Made by a program: the position numbers and the translations under genes | Notes under the pieces: generated by a model | What the model was told of the DNA's origin: nothing | Seen by the model: only the letters and a program-made list of their open reading frames with translations | Database searches by the model: none | DNA from: Lachnospiraceae bacterium UBA1755 | Lineage (GTDB): Bacteria > Bacillota > Clostridia > Lachnospirales > Lachnospiraceae | Length of the DNA: 19,288 nt | Direction of reading: 5' to 3' | Assembly: GCA_002314805.1 (NCBI GenBank) | Contig: DCHJ01000076.1 | Location: 2,621 to 21,908, forward strand | Shown here: positions 1 to 8,343 of the stretch, piece by piece | Layout: the number at the start of each line of letters is the position of its first letter | How positions within the stretch are numbered: position 1 is the first letter of the stretch

Positions 1-1296
1 GAGTCCATCAAGAAGCTGGAAAAGCAGATCGAAGAGCTTGAAGAGAAGAAAGAGGAAGCGATAAAGAACGAGGCCTATGAGAAGGCAGGAGAGATAAAAA
101 AGAAGCAGACAGAGAAAAAGGAAAAGCTTGAGAAGCTGATCAGAAAGTGGGAGGATTCCAAGAGCATAAAGAACATCAGTGTCACCGAGGATGATATTGC
201 GGAGGCTGTATCAGCATGGACCAAGATCCCTGTAAAGAAGCTTGCCCAGGAAGAATCGGAGAGACTGAGACAGCTTGAGGGTATCCTGCACGAGAGAGTT
301 GTGGGGCAGGAGGAAGCCGTTAATGCAGTATCCAAGGCAATAAGACGTGGCAGAGTAGGGCTTAAGGACCCGAAGCGTCCTATCGGATCCTTCCTTTTCC
401 TGGGACCGACGGGAGTTGGCAAGACTGAGCTCTGCAAGGCACTTGCGGAAGCAATGTTCGGTACGGATCAGGCACTCATCAGAGTAGATATGAGTGAATA
501 TATGGAAAAGCACAGTGTATCCAAGATGGTTGGATCGCCTCCCGGATATGTGGGCTTTGAAGAGGGCGGACAGCTTTCAGAGAAGGTGAGACGCAATCCA
601 TACAGCGTGATCCTTTTTGATGAGATCGAAAAGGCTCATCCGGATGTATTCAATATCCTGCTACAGGTGCTTGATGACGGACATATCACTGATGCCCAGG
701 GACGGAAGGTGGATTTCAAGAATACTGTCATCATAATGACAAGCAATGCCGGGGCAGAGCGGATAGTGGCTCCCAGGATGCTGGGATTTGCATCTGAAAG
801 CAGTGAGGCTGCCGATTATGAGCATATGAAGGCAGCGGTAACTGATGAGATCAAAAAGATGTTCAAGCCTGAATTCATCAACCGTATCGATGAGATCATC
901 GTATTCCATCAGCTGGTGAGAAAGGATATGCGTCAGATCATCGACATCCTCATCAGGGATATCAACATGCATACCAGAGAGCAGATGAATGTCGGCATTG
1001 TATTGGATGATGATGCCAAGGAATATCTGGTGGATGTCGGATTTGACCCCAAATACGGCGCAAGACCGTTAAAGAGGGCGCTTCAGTCACAGGTGGAGGA
1101 TAAGCTTGCAGAGGAAGTGCTTGCAGGCAGTATCACAGAAAATATGCTGGTTAAGGTCCATGCAATGATCGATGAGGACGGAAGGAAAAAACTGGTTTTC
1201 GTCGGATGCAGTATACCGTCCGAAAGCGATGACGAAGAGGCTGAAGGTAAGAATGCAGATGCTGATCCGGATGAAACAAAGGTGGAGGCGCATTGA
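1..1296 (+). CDS. clpC: ClpC-type AAA+ Clp protease ATPase subunit, C-terminal part (5' end outside window)
   Basis: The reading frame is open from the first base, so the gene is cut by the window edge; 431 residues remain. ClpC unfolds proteins and feeds them into the ClpP protease in the cytoplasm. Visible here are a UVR-like coiled stretch in the middle domain (window residues 1-50, rich in E and K) and a complete second AAA+ module: Walker A GPTGVGKT (135-142), pore loop GYVG (182-185), Walker B VILFDEIE (203-210), and FINRIDEIIVF near the small subdomain. The tripeptide LGF (261-263) sits where ClpC carries its ClpP-docking loop, so this copy should partner with ClpP rather than act as ClpB. 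The tail ends in about 25 mostly acidic residues. radA begins 2 bases after the stop, the usual Firmicute ctsR-mcsA-mcsB-clpC-radA order. ClpE/ClpL are less likely given the UVR stretch and the neighbour. Confidence 0.93.
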   Translation, partial: ESIKKLEKQIEELEEKKEEAIKNEAYEKAGEIKKKQTEKKEKLEKLIRKWEDSKSIKNISVTEDDIAEAVSAWTKIPVKKLAQEESERLRQLEGILHERVVGQEEAVNAVSKAIRRGRVGLKDPKRPIGSFLFLGPTGVGKTELCKALAEAMFGTDQALIRVDMSEYMEKHSVSKMVGSPPGYVGFEEGGQLSEKVRRNPYSVILFDEIEKAHPDVFNILLQVLDDGHITDAQGRKVDFKNTVIIMTSNAGAERIVAPRMLGFASESSEAADYEHMKAAVTDEIKKMFKPEFINRIDEIIVFHQLVRKDMRQIIDILIRDINMHTREQMNVGIVLDDDAKEYLVDVGFDPKYGARPLKRALQSQVEDKLAEEVLAGSITENMLVKVHAMIDEDGRKKLVFVGCSIPSESDDEEAEGKNADADPDETKVEAH

Positions 1297-1298
1297 CT

Positions 1299-2678
1299 AT
1301 GAAGCAGAAAGCCACAGCATTTTTCTGCAGTGAGTGCGGATATGAATCTGCCAAGTGGATGGGACAGTGTCCTGCCTGCCATGCCTGGAATACCATGGTC
1401 GAGGAACCCGTGGCGCCTAAGTCAGGCGGCAAAAGCGCTTCAGGGACCGGTGCTTTTAAAAGAACGCAGGTATCCAGACCGGCATATCTTAAGGATATAG
1501 CTGCAGATGACAGTGAGAGGATGGACACAGGCTTTGAGGAACTCAACCGGGTGCTGGGCGGAGGCATAGTTGCAGGGTCGCTGGTGCTTGTAGGCGGAGA
1601 TCCGGGTATAGGAAAATCCACACTGCTGCTGCAGGTATGCAGAAAGCTTGCCAATGCGGGCAGAAAGGTGCTTTACATCTCCGGTGAGGAAAGCCTTAAG
1701 CAGATAAAGCTGAGAGCCAACCGTATAGGAGAGATCACGGGAGAATTAAAATTCCTGTGCGAGACGGATCTTGATGATGTGGCAGCGAGTCTGCTTGAGG
1801 AAAAGCCTGATGTGGCTGTGGTGGACTCCATCCAGACGATGTATGTGGAAGAGATATCCTCGGCACCGGGCAGCGTGAGTCAGGTAAGGGAAGCGACCAA
1901 CGTCCTTATGCAGACCGCTAAGAATAACGCAATATCCATCATGGTGGTCGGCCACATGACCAAGGACGGTCAGGTGGCGGGACCGAAAGTACTGGAACAT
2001 ATGGTGGATACTGTATTATACTTTGAAGGAGACAGGAGTGCCTCCTACAGAGTACTAAGGGCAGTAAAGAACCGTTTCGGCTCTACCAATGAGATCGGCG
2101 TATTTGAGATGCGCGCAGAAGGTCTTGCCGAGGTGCCCAACCCGTCGGAATACATGCTGACGGGGAGACCTGTGGGAGCCAGCGGGGCAGCTGTGGCATG
2201 CTCCATGGAGGGTACCAGACCGATACTGCTGGAGGTACAGGCACTGGTCAATAAGACGGCCTTCGGATTTCCTAAAAGGACTGCAGTGGGTACTGATTTC
2301 AATCGTGTAAGTCTGCTCATGGCGGTGCTCGAAAAGCGGTGCAGGCTGCCAATGTCTGAATACGATGCCTATGTAAACATTGCAGGCGGTGTGAAAATGA
2401 ATGAACCGGCACTTGATCTGGCAATAGTACTGGCAATCGTATCCAGCTATAAGGATATACCTATCGATGAGCATACGCTGATCTTCGGTGAGGTAGGTCT
2501 TTCGGGAGAGATAAGAGCAGTATCCATGAGTGAGCAGAGGATACGGGAGGCTGCTAAGCTGGGCTTCACAAAAGCTGTGGTGCCGCGTGTGGCTGCAGAT
2601 AAGATAAAAGGTATAAAGGGCATTGAGATCCTTGGGGCTGCAACGCTGGGAGAAGCCATAGCTAAAGTGCTGGGATAG
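1299..2678 (+). CDS. radA: DNA repair protein RadA
   Basis: RadA is a RecA-related DnaB-like helicase that drives branch migration during recombinational repair. The protein has 459 residues if it starts at ATG 1299, matching the family length of about 455-460; an in-frame TTG at 1293 would add two residues but GGTGGAGG (1281-1288) suits the ATG better. Order of parts: C4 zinc finger with Cys 10, 13, 24 and 27 (CSECGYES...CPAC), Walker A GGDPGIGKST (99-108), Walker B-like VAVVDSIQT (172-180), the RadA signature KNRFG (257-261), and a C-terminal Lon-protease-like domain containing NIAGGVKMNEPALDLA. The gene follows clpC after 2 bases and is probably cotranscribed with it. No clear terminator follows. 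All family landmarks are present, so function is very likely intact. Confidence 0.96.
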   Translation: MKQKATAFFCSECGYESAKWMGQCPACHAWNTMVEEPVAPKSGGKSASGTGAFKRTQVSRPAYLKDIAADDSERMDTGFEELNRVLGGGIVAGSLVLVGGDPGIGKSTLLLQVCRKLANAGRKVLYISGEESLKQIKLRANRIGEITGELKFLCETDLDDVAASLLEEKPDVAVVDSIQTMYVEEISSAPGSVSQVREATNVLMQTAKNNAISIMVVGHMTKDGQVAGPKVLEHMVDTVLYFEGDRSASYRVLRAVKNRFGSTNEIGVFEMRAEGLAEVPNPSEYMLTGRPVGASGAAVACSMEGTRPILLEVQALVNKTAFGFPKRTAVGTDFNRVSLLMAVLEKRCRLPMSEYDAYVNIAGGVKMNEPALDLAIVLAIVSSYKDIPIDEHTLIFGEVGLSGEIRAVSMSEQRIREAAKLGFTKAVVPRVAADKIKGIKGIEILGAATLGEAIAKVLG

Positions 2679-2808
2679 CATTCATACCGGGGTGAAAGAC
2701 CGCATCGAAAGACTATAAAGACCGGTTCCGGGAAGGCAGTATTTATACAGGCTGAAAGCCCGGACAGCAGGATCATGGCAGCGGTGACTGCAGCGTAAAA
2801 GTACAGAG

Positions 2809-2817
2809 TGGTACAAT
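2809..2817 (+). promoter_or_regulatory. Extended -10 promoter for the aminotransferase operon
   Basis: TGGTACAAT is an extended -10 (TGn plus TACAAT) in the 172-base gap after radA. No convincing -35 lies 16-18 bases upstream, which extended -10 promoters can tolerate. Transcription would start near 2824, about 27 bases before the ATG. The rest of the gap is GC-rich with short CCGG repeats but no hairpin with a T-tract. Confidence 0.45.
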
Positions 2818-2850
2818 GTTAACATATGTTTTGAAAGAAGGAGGGAAGCT

Positions 2851-4107
2851 ATGAAGAGTTTGGAGGAGTTAAGGAAAGAATATGAAGATTACAAGGCACG
2901 TGGTCTTAAGCTTGATATGAGCCGCGGCAAGCCGTGCAGGGAACAGCTGGAGCTCAGTATGCCTATGCTCGACACACTTGATTCCAAGTCGGTCATGGCA
3001 GCGGAAGACGGAACGGATACCCGCAACTATGGCGTCCTCTTTGGTATTCCCGAGTGCCGCGCACTCATGGGAGAGATGCTGGGAGTACCCGCTGACAATG
3101 TTGTAGTATTCGGAAACTCATCATTAAATGTCATGTTTGATGTGCTTGGACATGCTTTCCATCACGGAATTATGGGAGGTACTCCATGGTGCAGGCTTGA
3201 AAAACCTGTCAAATGGCTCTGTGTCGTTCCGGGCTATGACAGACATTTCGGTGTCTCACAGTACTGGGGCTGTGAAAATGTATGCGTCAATATGCTGCTG
3301 GATGGACCGGATATGGGTACGATAGAGGAGCTGGTCGCATCGGATGAGATGATAAAGGGTATCTGGTGCGTACCCAAGTATTCCAATCCTACCGGCAATT
3401 CATATTCGGATGAAGTGGTAAGACGCATGGCAAGGCTTAAGCCGGCAGCTAAGGATTTCAGGATATTCTGGGACAATGCTTACGGCATCCATCATCTCTA
3501 TGATGACAACAGAGACGAGATACTTGACATCATCAGTGAGTGTGCCAAGGCGGGCAATCCGGATATGGTTTACGAGTTTGCATCGACATCAAAGATATCA
3601 TTCCCGGGAGCCGGTGTGGCATGCATGGCAGCATCCGCGGCAAACATAGAGGATTTCAAAAAGCAGATGAATTTCCAGACCATCGGTCATGACAAGATCA
3701 ATCAGCTCAGACATGTAAAGTATTTCAGAGAGACGGAGAGCCTGGATGTACATATGAGAAGGCACGCAAATATCCTGCGCCCCAAGTTCCAGATGGTTGC
3801 CAATATCTTTGATGACGAGCTCTTTGAGATAAAGAACAGAGGTCTTGTCAGATGGACGGTGCCAAAGGGTGGATATTTCATCTCACTTGATGTTCCGAAG
3901 GGCTGTGCAAAAAAGGTCGTGAAGCTGTGTGCGGATGCAGGTGTAAAGCTTACCGGCGCCGGTGCAACCTATCCGGGCGGATACGATCCCGAGGACCGCA
4001 ACATACGTATTGCGCCTTCCTTCCCGCCGCTGGATGAGCTTGAGACAGCAACGAGGCTTCTGTGCCTCTGTGTACAGCTCTGTGTAGCCGAGCAGGATGG
4101 ATTTTAA
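2851..4107 (+). CDS. PLP-dependent aspartate aminotransferase, group Ic (Aminotran_MocR-like fold)
   Basis: This 418-residue class I/II aminotransferase resembles the Ic aspartate aminotransferases, which interconvert aspartate/2-oxoglutarate and oxaloacetate/glutamate in the cytoplasm. Seen in the sequence: an N-terminal LDMSRGKPCREQL segment typical of the group, SNPTGN (178-183) at the cofactor/substrate site, IFWDNAY with Asp208 and Tyr211 for PLP contacts, the Schiff-base Lys248 in STSKISFPGAG, and a C-terminal NIRIAPSFPP with the substrate carboxylate-binding Arg. Length agrees with the family (about 420). Start ATG 2851 has AAGGAGGG a few bases upstream. Its last 11 bases overlap tcdA, implying translational coupling. 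Substrate is inferred from family resemblance; other amino donors are possible. Confidence 0.9.
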   Translation: MKSLEELRKEYEDYKARGLKLDMSRGKPCREQLELSMPMLDTLDSKSVMAAEDGTDTRNYGVLFGIPECRALMGEMLGVPADNVVVFGNSSLNVMFDVLGHAFHHGIMGGTPWCRLEKPVKWLCVVPGYDRHFGVSQYWGCENVCVNMLLDGPDMGTIEELVASDEMIKGIWCVPKYSNPTGNSYSDEVVRRMARLKPAAKDFRIFWDNAYGIHHLYDDNRDEILDIISECAKAGNPDMVYEFASTSKISFPGAGVACMAASAANIEDFKKQMNFQTIGHDKINQLRHVKYFRETESLDVHMRRHANILRPKFQMVANIFDDELFEIKNRGLVRWTVPKGGYFISLDVPKGCAKKVVKLCADAGVKLTGAGATYPGGYDPEDRNIRIAPSFPPLDELETATRLLCLCVQLCVAEQDGF

Positions 4108-4942
4108 TGAACGTACAAAACTACTGATAGACGATGAGAAGCTTGCCGGCGCGACCGTACTGGTATTCGGCCTCGGCGGAGTAGGCTCTTATACCGCAGA
4201 GGCTCTTGTGAGAATGGGAGTCGGGCATCTCATCGTCTGTGACAGTGATACTGTGAGTATCAGCAATATCAACCGTCAGCTTATTGCACTGCACAGTACT
4301 GTCGGAAGACTTAAGGTGGATGTGGCAAGAGAAAGATATCTGGATATCAATCCGGAGCTTGATATGCGCACCCGCAATTCATTTATATTGCCTGAAAACG
4401 CGACGGATTTTTTTGACTCGATAGGGACAGAGGTCGATTATGTGGCGGACTGCATCGATATCGTAAGCGGAAAGCTGGCCATCATAACTGAATGCAGAAA
4501 CAGAGGTATTCCGGTGATATCCTGCATGGGTACAGGCAGTAAGCTCCATCCGGAGCTCTTCAGGATCGCGGATATTAAAAAGACCAGTGTGTGTCCTCTG
4601 TGCAGGGTCATGAGACGTGAGCTCAGAAACAGAGGAATAGAAAAGCTGACGGTGCTGTTTTCGACCGAGGAGCCTGTTAAAGCGGATGGGACCTGCCTGA
4701 ACGGAGTCGGAGAGACTGCGGGTGACGGACTGAAGTCCGGAACGGGAGAGACTGCCGGTGGTGAGCAGGATATCAGGACCAGGATAGATGAAGCCGGAGA
4801 GACTGCGGGTGCGCATGGCAGCGCTGCAGCAGACGGAAAGCCTGAAAAAGCGGCCGGGAGAGTCATCGGCAGTATAGCGACTGTGCCGTCAGTGGCAGGA
4901 CTGATGATTGCTGATTTTATTGCAAAGGAGTTGTTGAAATGA
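4097..4942 (+). CDS. tcdA: tRNA threonylcarbamoyladenosine dehydratase (ThiF/E1-like), with low-complexity insert
   Basis: TcdA uses ATP to cyclise the t6A37 modification of ANN-decoding tRNAs to ct6A. The 281-residue protein has the E1-like nucleotide-binding GLGGVGSYTAEAL (25-37), the Asp-containing CDSDTVSISNINRQ (48-61) that lines the ATP site, GTGSKLHPELFRIADIKKTS (145-164), and the closing IGSIATVPSVAGLMIADF. Most homologues join the FSTEEP segment to the closing helix almost directly; here about 58 residues (196-253) rich in Gly, Glu, Thr and Ala are inserted, containing GETAG three times. The start overlaps the preceding gene and has only a weak ribosome site, so it likely depends on coupling. 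The stop overlaps the nadE start as ATGA. The insert lies in a surface connection and probably does not destroy activity (inference). Confidence 0.9.
   Translation: MDFNERTKLLIDDEKLAGATVLVFGLGGVGSYTAEALVRMGVGHLIVCDSDTVSISNINRQLIALHSTVGRLKVDVARERYLDINPELDMRTRNSFILPENATDFFDSIGTEVDYVADCIDIVSGKLAIITECRNRGIPVISCMGTGSKLHPELFRIADIKKTSVCPLCRVMRRELRNRGIEKLTVLFSTEEPVKADGTCLNGVGETAGDGLKSGTGETAGGEQDIRTRIDEAGETAGAHGSAAADGKPEKAAGRVIGSIATVPSVAGLMIADFIAKELLK
4709..4811 (+). repeat. Three copies of a 16-bp repeat inside tcdA
   Basis: GGAGAGACTGCSGGTG (S is G or C) occurs at 4709-4724, 4745-4760 and 4796-4811, each in the same frame and encoding GETAG. Spacing is 36 and 51 bases, both multiples of three, so copy number can change without a frameshift. 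Confidence 0.8.
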
Positions 4943-6933
4943 AAGACGGATTTGTAAGGGTGAGTGCTGTTACCACACCGGTGAGGGTGGGGGATGTTGC
5001 GTTCAATGTGAGCAGGATCATCGCGGCCATGGAGGAGGAGTATAAGAAAGGCGCCAAAATTGCTGTGTTCCCGCAGCTCTGTATTACAGGTGCCACCTGC
5101 GGAGATCTTTTCAGACAGAAGGCGCTGCTTGACGGGGCACAGGCCGGACTTGTAAGGATAGCTGAGGCAAGCAAGGGACAAGATACGCTTGTGTTTGTGG
5201 GGCTGCCATGGCAGGAGAGCGGCTGCATCTATGATGCTGTGGCTGCTGTGCAGGACGGGGAGATACTGGCAGTGCTATATGAAGAACTGGGTGACTGCGT
5301 GTTCAGGTGCAGCAGTATGGAGGATCTGACGGTAGGTATTGACTTTGGCGACGGGGCGGTACCGGAAGCGACTGTGGTGGTACAGATGGTGGCAGAGCCG
5401 GAGTGTGTGGGAACGGACCGTCTTACCGACAGTATGCTCATCACGGATTCAGCAAGGGATATGACAGCCATCATCAGGGCGAATGCAGGGGAAGGAGAGT
5501 CAACTACCGACGGCGTATACGGCGGTTACAATGTGATCGCAGAATGTGGTGAGATCCTTGAATTCTCGGATCCGTTTACAACAGGCGCAATAACCACCGA
5601 GATCGATGTGCAGGCTATTGCAATGAAAAGGATGCAGTCGGGCTTTGAATTTGAGGATGATTATTATGATGTGATAGATTTTGATCTGATCATTGAAGAA
5701 ACGGAGCTTTCAAGGTTTATCGATCCGATGCCGTTTATCCCGGATGAGTATGAGGATCTGGCACAGATACTTCTTATACAGTCACAGGCCCTCAAGGGAA
5801 GGCTGAATGCGATCGGCTGCAGGAAGCTTGTGATCGGTCTCTCGGGAGGCCTTGATTCAACCTGCGCTCTCATCGTGAGTGCACTTGCAGTCGATGATAT
5901 GGGTCTTGACAGGAGCTGTATCCATGCGGTCACCATGCCGTGCTTCGGTACCAGCGACAGGACCTACAATAATGCCTGTGAGCTGGCAAAGCAGTTTGGA
6001 TGCACCTTTGACGAGATAAGCATTAAGGAGGCAGTGGAGCTGCATCTTAAGAGCATAGGACATGTGCAGGGTGATCATAACGTGGCCTATGAGAATGCTC
6101 AGGCGAGAGAACGTACGCAGATACTTATGGATATTGCCAACGAAGAGAACGGCCTTGTTGTAGGAACCGGGGATCTGAGCGAGATCGCGCTGGGCTGGTG
6201 TACCTTTAACGGTGACCATATGAGTAATTATGCGGTCAATGCTGGCATACCCAAGACACTTATGAGATGTCTGGTGGAATTCTATGCGGAAAACTGCAGT
6301 GATGATAAGATTCACGAGCTCCTCATGGATGTAGTGGATACACCGGTCAGCCCGGAGCTGCTTCCTGCAGAAAATGGACAGATAGCTCAGAAGACAGAGG
6401 AGAAGATAGGACCGTATGATCTCCATGATTTCTTCATCTATTATCTTGTGGGATGCGGCTTTGCTCCGAGCAAGGTGTACAGGATGGCCGTATATGCCTG
6501 GGGAGATGAATATGAGGATGAGGTCATCTGGAAATGTCTTGAGACCTTTATCAGGAGATTCTTTTCTTCACAGTTCAAGCGAAGCTGCAGTGTTGACGGA
6601 CCGAAGGCAGGTCCTGTAAGCCTCTCACCCCGTGGCGGGTGGTGCATGCCGTCGGATGCTTCGAGGGAGCTGTGGATGTCGGAATTAAAGACAGTTGAGC
6701 CTGCGACGCTTAAGGCAGCAGCGAGGAAGGCTGCGGTGAAAAAGACAGCGGGAAAAAAGACGGCAGCGAAAGAGGCAGCAGTGAAAAAGACTGACGCGAA
6801 GGCGGCCGGAAGGGCGGCAGCGGCTAAAGCGGAAAAAGCCGGGGATAAGGCTAAGACTGGGAAAACTGCAGGGAAGACAGCAAAGGGTGCAGCTAAGGGA
6901 AAGACAGAGAAGTCAGCGGCTAAGACTAAATAA
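4939..6933 (+). CDS. nadE: NAD synthetase with degenerate glutaminase domain and Lys/Ala-rich C-terminal tail
   Basis: NadE amidates nicotinic acid adenine dinucleotide to NAD. This 664-residue protein has the two-domain layout of glutamine-dependent enzymes. The synthetase half (about 275-585) is intact: P-loop LSGGLDSTCA (301-310), VTMPCFGTSDRTYN, NAQARERTQ (386-394), VVGTGDLSE, GDHMSNYAVN and FKRSCSVDGPK. The N-terminal nitrilase half (about 1-230) aligns with the family but lacks its triad: FPQLCIT has Gln46 for the nucleophile-activating Glu; the loop with catalytic Lys (usually PKTYLPNY) is gone, with only VLYEELGD at 112-119; and VGIDFGD has Gly137 where VEICED carries Cys. About 585-664 is a Lys/Ala/Thr/Gly tail resembling histone H1. 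Start is the ATGA overlap with tcdA, with AAAGGAG upstream. It probably uses free ammonia or a separate glutaminase (inference). Confidence 0.93.
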   Translation: MKDGFVRVSAVTTPVRVGDVAFNVSRIIAAMEEEYKKGAKIAVFPQLCITGATCGDLFRQKALLDGAQAGLVRIAEASKGQDTLVFVGLPWQESGCIYDAVAAVQDGEILAVLYEELGDCVFRCSSMEDLTVGIDFGDGAVPEATVVVQMVAEPECVGTDRLTDSMLITDSARDMTAIIRANAGEGESTTDGVYGGYNVIAECGEILEFSDPFTTGAITTEIDVQAIAMKRMQSGFEFEDDYYDVIDFDLIIEETELSRFIDPMPFIPDEYEDLAQILLIQSQALKGRLNAIGCRKLVIGLSGGLDSTCALIVSALAVDDMGLDRSCIHAVTMPCFGTSDRTYNNACELAKQFGCTFDEISIKEAVELHLKSIGHVQGDHNVAYENAQARERTQILMDIANEENGLVVGTGDLSEIALGWCTFNGDHMSNYAVNAGIPKTLMRCLVEFYAENCSDDKIHELLMDVVDTPVSPELLPAENGQIAQKTEEKIGPYDLHDFFIYYLVGCGFAPSKVYRMAVYAWGDEYEDEVIWKCLETFIRRFFSSQFKRSCSVDGPKAGPVSLSPRGGWCMPSDASRELWMSELKTVEPATLKAAARKAAVKKTAGKKTAAKEAAVKKTDAKAAGRAAAAKAEKAGDKAKTGKTAGKTAKGAAKGKTEKSAAKTK

Positions 6934-7005
6934 GTACAGACATAGCCGGTGACAGATGACACAGCTGAAGGGACAGCAAAGACGGCAGCTAAGTCAGCCG
7001 GTTGA
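6934..7005 (+). pseudogene. Out-of-gene continuation of the NadE Lys/Ala tail
   Basis: Read in the same frame as nadE, the DNA after its TAA passes one more stop (TAG 6943-6945) and then encodes DDTAEGTAKTAAKSAG before TGA 7003-7005. The composition matches the Lys/Ala/Thr tail of NadE. The simplest reading is that the tail was once longer and was shortened by point mutations creating stops. No ribosome site or start is present, so it should not be translated alone. Confidence 0.5.
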
Positions 7006-7059
7006 CAGACTGGATAAGGTGACGGCTGAAATGGCAGCAGCAAAGGCGATGACTTAAGA

Positions 7060-7845
7060 ATGATAACATCTACAGGCAATAAAACCGTAAAGGATGTCCG
7101 AGATCTGGTGAAAAAGGCTTCCTGCCGCAGAGACAGAGGCCTTTTTGTGGTGGAAGGCATAAAGATGTTTATGGAGACTGATCCCGGAGACATCGAGGAA
7201 GTCCTGGTAAGTGAAAGCTTTATGAGGATATGTCCGACGGAAGCAAGAGTCAGACTAAGATTTCTCCGTCACAATACACTGACAGATACGGTATTTGAGT
7301 ATGTGAGTGACACCAGGACTCCTCAGGGCATCATGGCAGTCGTGAGGATGAAAAGCTATGATAAGCTTGATGGCAGTGCTTTTCTTATACTGGACAGGCT
7401 GCAGGATCCGGGAAATCTGGGAACTATCTTCAGGACTGCCGAGGCGGCCGGTATTGACGGTATCCTTATGAACAGAGAGACCGTGGATGTCTATAATCCC
7501 AAGGTGGTAAGATCCACTATGGGTGCCATATTCAGAGTACCTTTTATGTATGTGGACGATCTGGGAGAGGAAATAAAGCGGCTGGGAGCGACAGTATATG
7601 CCGCCCATCTGGACGGTAAGAATGATTATGACAGGGAGGATTATACCGGACCGACAGCCTTCATAATCGGCAATGAGTCCGCAGGCATCAGTGATGAGAC
7701 AGCCGCTTGTGCTGACAGACTCGTGAAGATCCCCATGCAGGGCAGTGTGGAATCGCTGAATGCATCTGTTGCGGCTGCAGTACTCATGTTTGAAATGGCA
7801 CGTCAGCGCCGCAGCAGTCTGCCGGAGCGGGCTGCTGTCACGTAA
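7060..7845 (+). CDS. TrmH/SpoU-family RNA 2'-O-ribose methyltransferase
   Basis: SpoU-class SPOUT enzymes transfer methyl groups from S-adenosylmethionine to the 2'-OH of a tRNA or rRNA ribose. The 261-residue protein has an N-terminal substrate-binding domain (about 1-95; KKASCRRDRGLFVVEG is typical) and a knotted catalytic domain with all three motifs: DPGNLGTIFRTA (116-127), FIIGNESAGIS (201-211) and IPMQGSVESLNASVAAAV (224-241). The Asn and Arg in motif 1 and the SLN in motif 3 are conserved. Target RNA cannot be read from sequence; RlmB-like 23S rRNA or a tRNA are both possible. The ribosome site before ATG 7060 is weak (TTAAGA), but the protein start matches homologues well. It sits 126 bases after nadE on the same strand. 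Confidence 0.92.
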   Translation: MITSTGNKTVKDVRDLVKKASCRRDRGLFVVEGIKMFMETDPGDIEEVLVSESFMRICPTEARVRLRFLRHNTLTDTVFEYVSDTRTPQGIMAVVRMKSYDKLDGSAFLILDRLQDPGNLGTIFRTAEAAGIDGILMNRETVDVYNPKVVRSTMGAIFRVPFMYVDDLGEEIKRLGATVYAAHLDGKNDYDREDYTGPTAFIIGNESAGISDETAACADRLVKIPMQGSVESLNASVAAAVLMFEMARQRRSSLPERAAVT

Positions 7846-7871
7846 ACTGTTACAGGCGGATATAAACATGA

Positions 7872-7940
7872 TGCCGGACATGATCTTTACCGGTCCATCG
7901 GTGCGGCTGCCGCGCCGGTCGGGACATAAGCTGTCCGGCA
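7872..7940. repeat. Perfect 9-bp inverted repeat with nested GC-rich arms
   Basis: TGCCGGACA (7872-7880) and TGTCCGGCA (7932-7940) are exact reverse complements 51 bases apart, with ACCGG/CCGGT (7889-7893, 7915-7919) and GCGGC/GCCGC nested inside. It lies after the methyltransferase stop. There is no T-tract, so it is a structured 3' region or a weak terminator at best. The remainder of the gap to 8031 shows nothing else clear. Confidence 0.45.
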
Positions 7941-8031
7941 CAGGCAATAATTAGTCCGGCAAATGGAATAAGAGACAGAACCGGATTCAGACTCAGTCCC
8001 GGACTCTGTACGGGTATGGAAGATATAACAA

Positions 8032-8337
8032 ATGGCTCTTGATTATACCAGGAAAACTTCACGAAGAGGCGTACCATTTATGGACGTGTTTCACGTGGCG
8101 GTCAGCGCCGCGGTGGTCGTGCTGTTCATTATTACGGCAGTTAATTTTGATAATAACCGGAGACTCCTGCCGTTTATCATGCTGGGAGTGGCAGTCATGA
8201 ACGGCGGGGATGCGATTTATCAGATCCAGCATCTGCCTCATGGCAGGAAGCGTCTGGGAGGAGTATTTCTCAGTATAGGACTGAGCATTCTGTTTCTGAT
8301 GATAGGTCTGTTTATGTGGATAGTATATTTTTGGTAG
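8032..8337 (+). CDS. Small conserved-looking membrane protein of unknown function
   Basis: I do not recognise a characterised family. The 101-residue protein begins with a basic segment (TRKTSRRG) and has three hydrophobic stretches suited to membrane helices: about 18-38 (VFHVAVSAAVVVLFIITAV), about 45-58 (LLPFIMLGVAVMNG), and about 76-100 (GGVFLSIGLSILFLMIGLFMW). A short polar loop, YQIQHLPHGRKR, with clustered His/Lys/Arg joins the last two, so positive charges predict an inside location for that loop. Start ATG 8032 has GGAAG at 8018-8022. It stands alone between the methyltransferase and the 63-bp repeats. The ordered charge and hydrophobicity pattern and the good ribosome site argue that it is a real gene. 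Confidence 0.75.
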   Translation: MALDYTRKTSRRGVPFMDVFHVAVSAAVVVLFIITAVNFDNNRRLLPFIMLGVAVMNGGDAIYQIQHLPHGRKRLGGVFLSIGLSILFLMIGLFMWIVYFW

Positions 8338-8343
8338 ATATAT

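Noticed and set aside
4438..5181. Long minus-strand open frame opposite tcdA and nadE
   Set aside because: Both plus-strand frames carry clear family motifs through the whole span; the minus product is Ser/Pro-rich shadow sequence with no ribosome site.
6441..7193. 250-codon minus-strand frame opposite the NadE tail
   Set aside because: Its Ala/Phe/Val-rich product is simply the complement of the Lys/Ala codons, and it crosses two good plus-strand genes.
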